In this document: piece after piece, positions 37,947 to 46,771 of the stretch
How the letters are laid out: every line of letters starts with the position of its first letter
Numbering within the stretch: the first letter of the stretch is position 1
Assembly: GCA_004172865.1 (NCBI GenBank)
Contig: SEBV01000013.1
Location: forward strand, 1-64,000
Source of the DNA: Gammaproteobacteria bacterium
GTDB taxonomy: Bacteria > Pseudomonadota > Gammaproteobacteria > Pseudomonadales > Cellvibrionaceae
Reading direction: 5' to 3'
Length of the DNA stretch: 64,000 bases
Position numbers and translations under genes: made by a program
Notes under the pieces: generated by a model
Told to the model about the DNA's origin: nothing
Databases searched by the model: none
What the model saw: only the letters and a program-made list of their open reading frames with translations

Positions 37947-38291
37947 TTATCGCTCCCGAAAGACAATAACAAACGCGCATTGGTTGATTCCTATCAAATA
38001 GGTGGTGCATCGCTGGCGGTCTATGCCACCTGGGCGAAAAAAGAAAGACACTTAGCGCAAACTCAAACCGGCTTTCCGTTTCAAACTTGCTCCCAGGTAC
38101 GTGAACACAAGTGCGCAGATTTGTTGGAATAGGTAAGGCGCAAAAAGGCCGCTATGATAGGCAGATGGTCTTGGGGTGTCAATTAAAGCGCCGATCAATG
38201 CGCGTGAAAACGGAACAAAATCTGTTGCTATGTTTAGGTTTTTTTAGGATTTACACTTAACCCCGAAATAAATTAAAAATAAGGCTATTTT
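37947..38291. other. Intergenic region between divergent pgi and GH84 genes
   Basis: About 345 bases, with no coding pattern. It must hold the promoter of the leftward central-carbon block and that of the rightward GH84 gene. No HexR-type palindrome (TGTAATTNNATTACA-like) is visible here. Confidence 0.5.
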
Positions 38292-39371
38292 GTGACCAAA
38301 CCTAATACACCGCCACTAGGAATTATCGAAGGATTTTTCGGCCGCAGCTGGAGCTGGGAGAATCGACAAACCTACGCCAAATTTCTTGCCCTAAACGAGT
38401 TCAATTTTTATATTTACGCACCAAAAAGCGACGCCAATTTACGCAAAGATTGGCAACAAGATTGGCCAAGAAATAATAAAGATGAATTAATTTCCCTGCG
38501 TGAAACCTATCAAGATAATAAGGTAGATTTTGGTGTAGGGCTCAGCCCCCACGAAATCTATTTGGACCCTTCACACAACAATCGCGAATCGTTACGAAAT
38601 CGTGTCCAGCAAATTAATTCGCTCTCACCCGATATTTTGTGTTTGTTATTTGATGATATGCGCGGCGATATTCCCAACCTTGCCAATCTACAAATAGATT
38701 ACATGCACGAAGTCGCTGAACTCACTACCGCTAAACGAATTATTTTTTGCCCGACTTATTACAGCTTTGATCCTGTACTTGAAAAAGTATTTGGAAAAAT
38801 GCCGGAAACTTATTGGCAAGATTTGAATAAAAACCTCGATAAAAAAATTGATGTTTTTTGGACCGGTGAGAAAGTATGCTCAACCGCATACTCGGTTAAT
38901 CATTTAACACAGGTGACGGACCTTTTAGGTCGTAAACCTTTCCTGTGGGATAACTATCCTGTCAACGACGGTGCGGTAAAAGCCAACCATTTACATCTTC
39001 GTGCCGTGGATCAATCACATAGTGAGATTCAAAATAATGTAGCAGGCCACGCGCTTAACCCAATGAACGAGCCGTGGCTTTCACAACTTGCCTTGGCGTC
39101 ACTGCCAAAAGCTTATCGCGAAAAAGATAATTACAATCCAGAAAAAGCATTAACAGAAATCATCGCTGAACTTTGCGGCGAAGAATTAGCAGAGAATTTA
39201 TTGCAAGATTTACCGCTATTGCAAGATAAAGGATTAAAGCAATTGAGCGAAGATGAAAAAGCAGAATTATTAAATCGTTACTCGGCGTTTCCGCAAAATC
39301 CCTTTTGCGAAGAAGTTATTGATTGGCTAAATGGCGGTTATGTATTTGATCCGGCATGTTTGACGGAGTAA
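38292..39371 (+). CDS. GH84 family beta-N-acetylglucosaminidase
   Basis: A 359-residue O-GlcNAcase/hyaluronidase-type enzyme. The N-terminal GIIEGFFGRSWSWENR is the GH84 start, and D121-D122 in LLFDDMRGD is the catalytic Asp pair used in substrate-assisted hydrolysis. WDNYPVNDG is another landmark. There is no signal peptide and no accessory domain, so it acts in the cytoplasm, unlike most bacterial GH84 enzymes, which are exported. Start is GTG at 38292 with AAGG in front. Substrate could be chitin- or peptidoglycan-derived GlcNAc; which one is not inferable. Confidence 0.88.
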   Translation: MTKPNTPPLGIIEGFFGRSWSWENRQTYAKFLALNEFNFYIYAPKSDANLRKDWQQDWPRNNKDELISLRETYQDNKVDFGVGLSPHEIYLDPSHNNRESLRNRVQQINSLSPDILCLLFDDMRGDIPNLANLQIDYMHEVAELTTAKRIIFCPTYYSFDPVLEKVFGKMPETYWQDLNKNLDKKIDVFWTGEKVCSTAYSVNHLTQVTDLLGRKPFLWDNYPVNDGAVKANHLHLRAVDQSHSEIQNNVAGHALNPMNEPWLSQLALASLPKAYREKDNYNPEKALTEIIAELCGEELAENLLQDLPLLQDKGLKQLSEDEKAELLNRYSAFPQNPFCEEVIDWLNGGYVFDPACLTE

Positions 39372-39382
39372 ATAAACAACAA

Positions 39383-39414
39383 AAAACTCCGTCGCCCTGA
39401 GCGGAGTTTTAAAA
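39383..39414. terminator. Bidirectional terminator after GH84 gene
   Basis: AAAACTCCG (39383-39391) and CGGAGTTTT (39402-39410) pair perfectly around a 10-base loop, A-rich before and T-rich within the arms. It separates the converging GH84 and esterase genes. Confidence 0.75.
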
Positions 39415-39420
39415 CAGAGG

Positions 39421-40083
39421 CTAAAACCTCTCCTGCAACCATTTACTAATCGCGCCTATTTGCTCAATACAAAGCGTATGCTCCATAGGATAGGATTCAT
39501 AACTCACTTTATAACCGCGATCTGATAATTGACGATAAGCGCGCTGACCTAATACCTCATCCACCACCGAGTCCTCCGTGCCGTGTTGAATTAAAATTGG
39601 GATATTTTTATTTGCATTATTTTCTGCAATCGAATCATGCGTTGCAAAATAGGTTGATAGCGTTAGCAGTCCACCCAAGGGTTTTGCAAAACTTAATGCG
39701 GCTTCATAAGCGACTGCCCCACCCTGTGAAAATCCTGCGATTACAATTTTCTCACTCGGAACGCCGCGCGCGATTTCACGTTCAATTAGCGCATGTACTT
39801 GTTCAGCACTTGCGCGCAATTGTTTTACATCTACTTTGCGATCCAGGGTTAATTCAAAAATATCGTACCAGGCTGGCATCACGTAACCGTTATTTACGGT
39901 GATTGGCAAACTGGGCGCGTGCGGAAAAATAAAACGCACGTTTAATTCCGCGGGAAATTGAAGTTGGCGAATAACAGGAACAAAATCATTGCCATCTGAA
40001 CCTAACCCATGTAGCCAAATAACAGCGCCCTTCACAGGAATTTGCGGATTCGATTGCACTTCCACACCAGGTAAATAATTCAT
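39421..40083 (-). CDS. Carboxylesterase / lysophospholipase (alpha/beta hydrolase)
   Basis: A 220-residue serine hydrolase of the phospholipase/carboxylesterase family. S119 lies in GFSQGG, the Asp in HGTEDSVV and the His in PMEHTLC complete the triad; VIWLHGLGSDGNDF is the oxyanion-side motif. Family members cleave short acyl esters and lysophospholipids or remove acyl groups from proteins. No signal peptide. It stands alone, convergent with the GH84 gene and divergent from zntB. Confidence 0.87.
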   Translation of the reverse strand: MNYLPGVEVQSNPQIPVKGAVIWLHGLGSDGNDFVPVIRQLQFPAELNVRFIFPHAPSLPITVNNGYVMPAWYDIFELTLDRKVDVKQLRASAEQVHALIEREIARGVPSEKIVIAGFSQGGAVAYEAALSFAKPLGGLLTLSTYFATHDSIAENNANKNIPILIQHGTEDSVVDEVLGQRAYRQLSDRGYKVSYESYPMEHTLCIEQIGAISKWLQERF

Positions 40084-40180
40084 AAGTTTCTCATTAATAT
40101 GTTGCAGAGTATTTTGGTCGTCATAAATTCGTCACACAGATGTCATATTATCAAGCAACTTCATATGTTATGTGACAGCT

Positions 40181-41182
40181 ATGAGTTTAATTCCCACTAT
40201 CGAAATTCCTGATCGTAACGGTTTAATTTGTGGTTTTACGTTGGATGCAACGCAAAAAGCAAAAACGCTTGCGCTTTATGCTGCCGATAACCGCAAGGCG
40301 CTTCCGCCTGAACCGCACTGGCTGCATTTTAATCTGGCTGACACGCGCGCAACAAATTGGATTCAAGCCTGCATTCCAATCCCCGAAGATGCCCGCGAAC
40401 TTTTGCTCGATAGTGATGCTCATATTCGCAGTGAAAATTTCGACCATAGCTTAGCATTGATCATCGGCGATTTATTTCACGATTTTAAAGATGACCCGGA
40501 AGATCTCGGCGTATTGCGTTTATACCTCGACAACGAACGCTTAATTACCGGGCGAGGCCATCCGCTTAAATCGGTAGACCGATTACGCCACGAATTATTT
40601 GAAGGCATGGTGATTGGAAATAGCATCGATTTATTTGCGCGTTTGATTTACGACATTGGCGATTCCATGCGCATGGTTATTAAAAATCTCAACGAGCGCG
40701 TGGATGATGCGGAGGATCAAATTCTTGCTGGTCACCTACAAAACCAAGGCAGCAAACTCGGCCAAATGCGACGTTTGTTAGCGCGATTAAGACGCCATCT
40801 CAGCGCTAATCGCCAAGCGATGCAACATGCGTTGCCGCATATTTCGCGCTGGAGCGAGCACGATATTTCCGAATTACGACAAGCAGTTGAACACCTTGAA
40901 TCCACTATTCAGGATCTGGAATTGGTGCAGGAACGCACACGCTTGCTGCAGGAAGAAATCGCCGGGCGCATGAGCGAAGCGACTAACAGAAATTTATATG
41001 TACTATCTATTGTCACAGTTACACTGCTGCCGATTAATTTAATTACCGGTATTTTCGGCATGAATACCGGCGGCTTACCTTGGGGGCAGGATGATCCTTC
41101 CGGCTTTTGGTGGGTGATGTTTTTTATGGTGATTGCCGTTATCGTCGCACTCACAATTTTGCAACGGAAACGAATTCTGTAA
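40181..41182 (+). CDS. zntB: Zinc transporter of the CorA family
   Basis: A 333-residue CorA/ZntB protein. The long N-terminal cytoplasmic domain is followed by two C-terminal membrane helices. The pore motif is GMNTGGLPW, in which the GMN signature is extended as in ZntB rather than CorA. ZntB mediates zinc transport across the inner membrane. An upstream GTG (40172) is in frame; ATG at 40181 is taken. Neither has a clear ribosome site. Confidence 0.88.
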   Translation: MSLIPTIEIPDRNGLICGFTLDATQKAKTLALYAADNRKALPPEPHWLHFNLADTRATNWIQACIPIPEDARELLLDSDAHIRSENFDHSLALIIGDLFHDFKDDPEDLGVLRLYLDNERLITGRGHPLKSVDRLRHELFEGMVIGNSIDLFARLIYDIGDSMRMVIKNLNERVDDAEDQILAGHLQNQGSKLGQMRRLLARLRRHLSANRQAMQHALPHISRWSEHDISELRQAVEHLESTIQDLELVQERTRLLQEEIAGRMSEATNRNLYVLSIVTVTLLPINLITGIFGMNTGGLPWGQDDPSGFWWVMFFMVIAVIVALTILQRKRIL

Positions 41183-41365
41183 TTTATTTGTTTAATTTTT
41201 GCTCAAACAATAGCGTTCATTTGCAGAAAATTTTCATCAACCCACAAAAATCACAATTAGCTATTACTCATCCCAGACAAAAGCCGCTAAAACCCTCTAC
41301 ACTTCAATATGACGAAATGATGAATTCGCGCGAAAGCGGTGTGATTCATTTAACTCCACTACAGT

Positions 41366-41379
41366 GCATCTGCAGATGC
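41366..41379. promoter_or_regulatory. Perfect 14-bp palindrome before ppnN
   Basis: GCATCTGCAGATGC is a perfect palindrome ending 12 bases before the ppnN ATG. It overlaps the likely leader and could be an operator or a small hairpin near the ribosome site AAAGAG. Role inferred only from position. Confidence 0.35.
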
Positions 41380-41391
41380 TAAAGAGCCTAC

Positions 41392-42810
41392 ATGTCACAA
41401 CATCACCCTTATAAAACCGCTCCCGAACACACTAGTGGCACCAATTACAAAACGATTAACGCCACCATTACGCCGCATAACCAACTCAATATTTTATCCA
41501 AAGCTGAAGTATCAAAATTATTGGATTCCAGCCAAAGCGGACTCTATAAATTATTTCGCAATTGCTCGCTCGCCGTGTTGAACACCGGCAACGATCTTGA
41601 CGATGGAAAAGAATTATTGGAGCGTTACAGCGATTTCGATATCAGTATTGTGCAACAACAACGCGGTATTAAATTAGCAGTAAAAGGTGCGCCGGAAAAT
41701 GCATTTGTCGATGGCAAAATGATTAAAGGTATCAGCGAACATTTGTTCACGGTACTGCGCGATGTAATTTATAACCACGACGAAATTGATGGAACCGTAA
41801 GCTCAAAAGCAACGACCAGCGAAGGCATTACCGACGCTGTTTTTAATATGCTACGCAATGCTAATTTATTGCATCCCGGCGTAGATCCAAATTTAGTCGT
41901 TTGCTGGGGCGGCCACTCAATTAGCCGCGGCGAATATGACTACACCAAAGAAGTAGGCTATCAGTTAGGCTTACGCGCACTGGATATTTGCACAGGCTGT
42001 GGTCCAGGTGCGATGAAAGGCCCAATGAAAGGCGCGACCATCAGCCATGCAAAACAACGTATTAATAATGGTCGCTATATCGGCATTACTGAACCGGGAA
42101 TTATCGCGGCGGAGGCGCCGAACCCTATCGTGAATCAACTCACGATCATGCCAGATATCGAAAAACGTCTCGAAGCATTTGTGCGTCTCGGCCACGGCAT
42201 TATTGTATTCCCCGGTGGTGCAGGCACGACGGAAGAAATTCTTTATATCCTCGGGATTTTGATGCATCCCGATAACAAAGATATTCCCTTCCCGCTTGTA
42301 TTTACTGGTCCATCCAGCGCGGCAGAATATTTTGAACGTGTGGATAAATTTATTGGCGATACGCTCGGTGCTGAAGCCCAATCGCACTACAAAATTATTG
42401 TTAATGATCCAGATGCTGTTGCACGAGAAATGGTGGAAGGCATCAAAAAAGTTCGCGAATTCCGCAAACACAGTGACGATGCCTACTACTTCAACTGGCA
42501 ATTAAAAATCAGCCCGGATCTACAACAGCCATTTATCCCAACTCACGATAATATGCGCAACCTTGAGCTGCATAAAAACCAGCCGAGCCACTTGCTCGCC
42601 GCCAATTTGCGCCGCGCGTTTTCTGGCATAGTTGCCGGTAATGTTAAAGAGGAAGGTATTCGCACTATCGAGGAATTCGGTCATTTCGAGCTACATGGCG
42701 ATGCGGAAATTATGCATCCCGTAGACGAGCTATTGGAGTCTTTCGCCAAACAAAGCCGTATGAAATTACCCGGAAGAGAGTACAAACCCTGTTATAAAGT
42801 AATTAAGTAG
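41392..42810 (+). CDS. ppnN: Pyrimidine/purine nucleotide 5'-monophosphate nucleosidase
   Basis: A 472-residue YgdH/LOG family protein that splits nucleoside monophosphates to base and ribose-5-phosphate and, in E. coli, responds to (p)ppGpp. The LOG signature PGGAGTTEE is mid-protein, with CWGGHSISRGEYDYTKEVGYQLG before it. The N-terminal (DUF4478) and C-terminal (DUF3412) flanking domains are present, giving the full PpnN length. AAAGAG precedes the ATG. Confidence 0.93.
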   Translation: MSQHHPYKTAPEHTSGTNYKTINATITPHNQLNILSKAEVSKLLDSSQSGLYKLFRNCSLAVLNTGNDLDDGKELLERYSDFDISIVQQQRGIKLAVKGAPENAFVDGKMIKGISEHLFTVLRDVIYNHDEIDGTVSSKATTSEGITDAVFNMLRNANLLHPGVDPNLVVCWGGHSISRGEYDYTKEVGYQLGLRALDICTGCGPGAMKGPMKGATISHAKQRINNGRYIGITEPGIIAAEAPNPIVNQLTIMPDIEKRLEAFVRLGHGIIVFPGGAGTTEEILYILGILMHPDNKDIPFPLVFTGPSSAAEYFERVDKFIGDTLGAEAQSHYKIIVNDPDAVAREMVEGIKKVREFRKHSDDAYYFNWQLKISPDLQQPFIPTHDNMRNLELHKNQPSHLLAANLRRAFSGIVAGNVKEEGIRTIEEFGHFELHGDAEIMHPVDELLESFAKQSRMKLPGREYKPCYKVIK

Positions 42811-42839
42811 TCAATGTCTGCAGCCACTATGGTCAATGT

Positions 42840-42876
42840 CTCACAAGAAATAGCGATTTTAGCGACTATTTGTGAG
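42840..42876. promoter_or_regulatory. Inverted repeat upstream of the Csr-type RNA
   Basis: CTCACAA-GA-AATAG (42840-42853) faces CTATTTGTGAG (42866-42876), an 11-bp imperfect inverted repeat with a bulge. It could be a regulator site for the RNA promoter or the first hairpin of the RNA. It does not match the GacA box (TGTAAG-N6-CTTACA) well. Confidence 0.35.
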
Positions 42877-42879
42877 CAT

Positions 42880-43135
42880 CGAATCTCTGGATAATGGCAA
42901 ACATCAGGAAGTAGACAGTGAGTAAAAAGGCCAGGCAAGGTCAACGGAGGCGTCCTCTTAAAGGAGAGGGTCAGGATGATTCAGGAACGGCCAGGAACGG
43001 ATTGACTGTGGATGAATGGCTAAAGGAATAATCTCAAGAGGGTTAGCACGGAGCGAGACGGATAAAAAACACTGACTACTACAGAGTTTACGGACAATAT
43101 CTGCACAAGGCCGCGCAAGCGGCCTTTTCTTTTTG
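42880..43135 (+). ncRNA. CsrB/RsmZ-type small RNA (candidate CsrA sponge)
   Basis: No gene fits 42811-43144, but the plus strand carries 13 GGA triplets between 42889 and 43094. Most are in CAGGA or ACGGA context, including CAGGATG at 42972, the repeat form known from E. coli CsrB, and a tandem CAGGAACGG (42982-42990 and 42992-43000). One small hairpin (CCTCT 42954-42958 with AGAGG 42965-42969) puts GGA in or beside its loop. A strong terminator ends it. By chance about three GGA would be expected in that span. Such RNAs sequester CsrA, whose gene is also in the window. The 5' end is not known. Confidence 0.7.
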
Positions 43136-43136
43136 T
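43107..43136 (+). terminator. Rho-independent terminator of the Csr-type RNA
   Basis: AAGGCCGC (43107-43114) and GCGGCCTT (43119-43126) enclose a GCAA tetraloop, followed by TTCTTTTT. It has no gene in front for over 300 bases, which points to an RNA product. Confidence 0.88.
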
Positions 43137-43144
43137 GGAGAAAA

Positions 43145-43753
43145 TTAATTGCCACTTTCTTGCGCTAACAAATAATCAATAAGTTTGTGCAATCCAGTTG
43201 TTAGCGAACGAATCGATCCTTCCATATCCCAATCTTCATCGCCAATTTTTACAACATTAGAAATACTGCGTAACTGCAAAAACTTTTGCCGCTCGGCCAG
43301 ACAAACCTGAAAGAACGCTGCGCCTTCCATATTCTCAATATCCACATTAGCGATGTTAACAAAAGGCGCCATTGCCGCGTTCATGGAATTACTTTTCGCA
43401 ATGGGCAAAATTTGTTGTTGCGGAAGATAAGGACACAACCATTTTTTGGTCACACTAAATTCCATATCCAGTTTTAAATCCGCAAGATGGGTAAAACCAG
43501 TAGCGGTAAAAAAGCCTAAATCCGCCTCGCATTCAGACTCAATTAAAACCACATCATCAACCTTAAAAACCGAATGCGTATAAACTCCTGCAATCCCCGC
43601 CATAATCAACCAATCAGGTTTATACTGCGCAATTATTTTGCTAGTGCGATATGCTGCCGCGGTTAAACCTACACCGCAAATTTCTACAACTACATCAGGA
43701 TGTGAAAAGAATTTCGCTTCGGTAGACGTTGGGAACACAACCACAATTTTCAT
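43145..43753 (-). CDS. Phosphorylase-superfamily nucleosidase (MTAN/futalosine hydrolase-like)
   Basis: A 202-residue protein of the PNP/UDP superfamily. The glycine-rich start MKIVVVFPTSTEAKFF, the AGIAG motif and VDIENMEGAAFF (the ribose-binding Met-Glu) are preserved, and RSISNVV with a late Asp (GDEDWD) fits a nucleosidase. It is shorter and more diverged than typical MTA/SAH nucleosidase; the pattern is nearer to futalosine hydrolase. No other menaquinone-by-futalosine gene is nearby, so the substrate stays open. AAGGTGAG precedes the ATG. Confidence 0.7.
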   Translation of the reverse strand: MKIVVVFPTSTEAKFFSHPDVVVEICGVGLTAAAYRTSKIIAQYKPDWLIMAGIAGVYTHSVFKVDDVVLIESECEADLGFFTATGFTHLADLKLDMEFSVTKKWLCPYLPQQQILPIAKSNSMNAAMAPFVNIANVDIENMEGAAFFQVCLAERQKFLQLRSISNVVKIGDEDWDMEGSIRSLTTGLHKLIDYLLAQESGN

Positions 43754-43914
43754 CGCTCACCTTGTTAGATATAGTCAAATTAACTTTAAAAATCAGCAAA
43801 AAAATATCTGATAATTAATACAATACTCTTCTTTACAAGCAGCCTGTCCGTAAGATAATTTGCATCAGCTAAAATGCACGCCAACGACTCCTATTAAATC
43901 ACCACGAGGCAACA

Positions 43915-44928
43915 ATGATTACCCACGAGCCAAATCCCCTTTATGTAGCAAACCCGGACCGCTACAAAACTATGAAATACAAGCGCTGCGGTAGAAGCGG
44001 CGTGCAACTATCGCGTTTGTCGCTCGGCTTGTGGCAAAACTTCGGTGCTGTAGATTCTGTATCGAATGCGCGCGCCATGTTACGGAAAGCTTTTGACCTA
44101 GGCATTAATCATTTTGATTTGGCGAATAATTACGGTCCAAATTTTGGCTCTGCTGAAATTACCTACGGCGCAATTCACAAGCAAGATTTTGCACACTATC
44201 GCGATGAATTATTTATCAGCAGCAAAGCTGGTTACGACATGTGGCCAGGCCCTTACGGTATTGGTGGATCACGTAAATATTTGGTGGCAAGTTGCGATCA
44301 AAGTTTAAAGCGCACTGGATTGGAATATTTTGATGTGTTTTATCATCACTGTATGGATCCGGAGACGCCCATTGAAGAAACCATGCAAGCGCTGGATTAT
44401 ATTGTGCGTTCTGGTCGCGCGCTTTATGTGGGTATTTCAAATTACCAACCAGAGCAAACCAAACAAGCGGTGGATATTTTAAAATCGTTTGGAACACCGC
44501 TGTTAATTCATCAACCACGTTACAACATGTTTGACCGCTGGATTGAAGATGGTTTGACCGACGTACTGAAAGAAGAAGGCGTTGGCTCAATTGTATTTTC
44601 ACCTTTGGCACAAGGCGTGTTGACCAATAAATATTTAAATGGAATTCCTGAAGGCTCGCGTGCATCGCGCCCCGAATTAATTTATTTGAATAACAAAGAC
44701 ATTACGCCAGAAAAACTGCAAAAAGTTTTGCAACTCAATGCTATCGCAGAAGCGCGAGGACAATCACTAGCTCAAATGGCAATCGCCTGGACATTGCATA
44801 ACGATGCAGTAACCACTTGTCTAATTGGTGCAAGCCGCCCTGCACAAATTGAAGACTCAGTTGCAGCCTTGAATAATCTTGAGTTTAGTGCCGACGATAT
44901 TTCAAAAATTGATGCAATTATTCGTTAA
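43915..44928 (+). CDS. gpr: Aldo/keto reductase, L-glyceraldehyde 3-phosphate reductase type
   Basis: A 337-residue NADPH-dependent reductase of the AKR14/YghZ type. GRSGVQLSRLSLGLWQNFG opens the barrel; the catalytic set is D-Y-K-H, with Asp and Tyr in HFDLANNYG, Lys in ISSKAGYDMWPGPYG and His in FYHHCMDPETP. The WPGPYG segment is characteristic of this subgroup. Family members reduce L-glyceraldehyde 3-phosphate and methylglyoxal. GAGG lies before the ATG. Confidence 0.85.
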   Translation: MITHEPNPLYVANPDRYKTMKYKRCGRSGVQLSRLSLGLWQNFGAVDSVSNARAMLRKAFDLGINHFDLANNYGPNFGSAEITYGAIHKQDFAHYRDELFISSKAGYDMWPGPYGIGGSRKYLVASCDQSLKRTGLEYFDVFYHHCMDPETPIEETMQALDYIVRSGRALYVGISNYQPEQTKQAVDILKSFGTPLLIHQPRYNMFDRWIEDGLTDVLKEEGVGSIVFSPLAQGVLTNKYLNGIPEGSRASRPELIYLNNKDITPEKLQKVLQLNAIAEARGQSLAQMAIAWTLHNDAVTTCLIGASRPAQIEDSVAALNNLEFSADDISKIDAIIR

Positions 44929-44937
44929 ATAAAAACT

Positions 44938-44967
44938 GGCGAGCATTTTAAGTGCTCGCCTTTTTTT
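44938..44967. terminator. Terminator after gpr
   Basis: GGCGAGCA (44938-44945) and TGCTCGCC (44953-44960) pair perfectly and are followed by seven T. It ends gpr and overlaps the last bases of the opposite VanZ-like gene. Confidence 0.85.
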
Positions 44968-45346
44968 ATAAATTACATTTCCTCGTTGTTATCCACGCCG
45001 CTAAATAAATACCCACAAAATCCGCCACTGCATCTTCAATATCCAACGTCCGTGTACTTGGAAAAAATCCTTGTGACAATTCTTCGAGTAAGGCAAATGC
45101 CAGCACCAGCGCGCAACCTAACGGCAAGCCAAAATGCTTTTTTGCGCGCGATTTAATTGATAAGTTCACCAGAACCGCTAGCATTGCATACAAACTCATG
45201 TGCCCTACTTTATCGCCGTAAGGAACAGACCGAACACTATCAATTAAAAAGTTAGAGCGGCCACTATCTGACACCACAATAATCCACACAATAAACGCAA
45301 AAAAAAGTAACGCGAAAACGGGTACAAACCTGCTAACTGCAAACAT
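44966..45346 (-). CDS. VanZ family membrane protein
   Basis: A 126-residue inner membrane protein with about four hydrophobic segments. GDKVGHMSLYAMLAVL and the downstream EELSQGFFPSTRTLDIEDAVADFVG are the VanZ/YoaI-like signature (charged loop between helices 3 and 4). VanZ confers low-level teicoplanin resistance in Gram-positives; in Gram-negatives the role is unknown. AAGGAAA precedes the ATG. Separated from creD by a short hairpin-containing gap. Confidence 0.8.
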   Translation of the reverse strand: MFAVSRFVPVFALLFFAFIVWIIVVSDSGRSNFLIDSVRSVPYGDKVGHMSLYAMLAVLVNLSIKSRAKKHFGLPLGCALVLAFALLEELSQGFFPSTRTLDIEDAVADFVGIYLAAWITTRKCNL

Positions 45347-45366
45347 GATAAATTTCCTTGATTGGT

Positions 45367-45394
45367 AAGTGATCTTCCGTCTGGAAAATCACTT
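45367..45394. other. Hairpin between creD and VanZ gene
   Basis: AAGTGAT-C-TTCC and GGAA-A-ATCACTT form an almost perfect stem around GTCT. No T run follows on either strand, so it is a structural element rather than a sure terminator. Confidence 0.4.
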
Positions 45395-45411
45395 GAATAA
45401 TTAATGTAAAA

Positions 45412-46767
45412 TTATGCTTCTTTTCCGGGGCGCGTATTTTCAGTACGACCTATGGAATACCAATCCAATTTTCGCGTTAAAATCATAAACACACCTAACA
45501 AACCAAACAGCAGTAACGATCCCATGAGTAACGCATAGTCTTCTGCACTTAATAATCCGTAAAGCAAACCATATAAAGATGCGAGCAGAGAGGAAAATAT
45601 TCCACCGCGCAAAACACTTTGTAAAACGTAATTGACGTAGAAGCCAATCAACAAAATACAGGCCGATGACGAGATTAAATAAGCGGTTGAAAACGCGATG
45701 TGTTCAGATAGGGAAACTAGCAGTAAGTAGAAAAATGCGAGTGACAAACCAACTAAACCATATTGCACAGGGTGAATAGCCAAACGTTTTAAAATTTCAA
45801 ATAGAAAAAATCCTGCGAAGGTTAATGCGATAAATAGAAGCGCATATTTTATGGCGCGATCACTTTTTACATATTGATCGACAGGTTCAATTAAGCTCAC
45901 ACCAAAGAATCTGTTTTGAAATGCATCGCAATCCGCAGAGGAAACGCATTGATTAAAACTTTCCTCCAAATTACTGGAGAAATAAGAGGTCTGCCAGCGC
46001 GCTGAAAAACCAGTATTTTCGACGGTACGCTCAATGGGCAAATAATCACCCATAAAACTTGGGTGAGGCCAATCTGAACTAATAGACACTTTAGACTCAC
46101 GCCCAATGGGCACAATGCTAAAAGATTCTGTGCCGCGTAACACCAAATCCAATTTAAAATGCAGGATATTTTTTTGTAATAGATCTGGTTGTTTTAAAAT
46201 GGCGTGGGCACCTTCGCCGAGTATTTTTAATTTGGTTCCCGATTCCATTTTTAAAATTTCGTTATTAACAAGAATTTTTAAACTATCGATACCGCGAATA
46301 TCTTTAATTCCCATGGCAATGTAAGGTGACTCGAATTCGTAATCTTGAAGATCACCCGTAACACCATAATTAACGGGTACTTCAAAATGCCCCGAGATCG
46401 TATTGTCTGCGTGATATAAGCGGGCCTCATAAATACCACGACTTAGCCGCTCCGTTTTTAGTTTTCCATCCACTTCAAACGCTGAGGGTAAAAAATAAAG
46501 TTGCAGATTGATCACGGAATCTACCTGATAGCGAACTCTGGTATTTTCATCGACTTTCCACTCTTTTATTTTTTTAGTGTAAGGAACCACCATAACCGGG
46601 CCAATAAGTTTTTGGCTGTAACTGGAACTCTTGGCGATATCTTCAACAACGCTTTGTTGCGATGATTTGCGTTCGTGAATAACACCGTTAATCATACTGA
46701 TGGGAACCATCAATAATAAAATGAGAAGTGCTATGGTAGAAAATTTAAACAGTAATGGGCGTTTCAT
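45412..46767 (-). CDS. creD: Cell envelope integrity protein CreD
   Basis: A 451-residue inner membrane protein controlled by CreBC in other gammaproteobacteria, where it affects envelope stability and beta-lactam response. One N-terminal helix, a large extracytoplasmic domain (QSVVEDIAKSSSYSQKLIGPVMVVPY), then a C-terminal cluster of five to six helices. The frame opens 11 codons up, but the ATG at 46767 follows AGGAG and starts MKRPLLFKFS. The Shine-Dalgarno is inside a hairpin (46772-46799), which may limit translation. Downstream of creC on the same strand. Confidence 0.92.
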   Translation of the reverse strand: MKRPLLFKFSTIALLILLLMVPISMINGVIHERKSSQQSVVEDIAKSSSYSQKLIGPVMVVPYTKKIKEWKVDENTRVRYQVDSVINLQLYFLPSAFEVDGKLKTERLSRGIYEARLYHADNTISGHFEVPVNYGVTGDLQDYEFESPYIAMGIKDIRGIDSLKILVNNEILKMESGTKLKILGEGAHAILKQPDLLQKNILHFKLDLVLRGTESFSIVPIGRESKVSISSDWPHPSFMGDYLPIERTVENTGFSARWQTSYFSSNLEESFNQCVSSADCDAFQNRFFGVSLIEPVDQYVKSDRAIKYALLFIALTFAGFFLFEILKRLAIHPVQYGLVGLSLAFFYLLLVSLSEHIAFSTAYLISSSACILLIGFYVNYVLQSVLRGGIFSSLLASLYGLLYGLLSAEDYALLMGSLLLFGLLGVFMILTRKLDWYSIGRTENTRPGKEA

Positions 46768-46771
46768 GCAT

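Noticed and set aside
42958-43155. 65-codon minus-strand frame over the Csr-type RNA
   Set aside because: Composition is not protein-like, there is no ribosome site, and it crosses the terminator and the end of the next gene.
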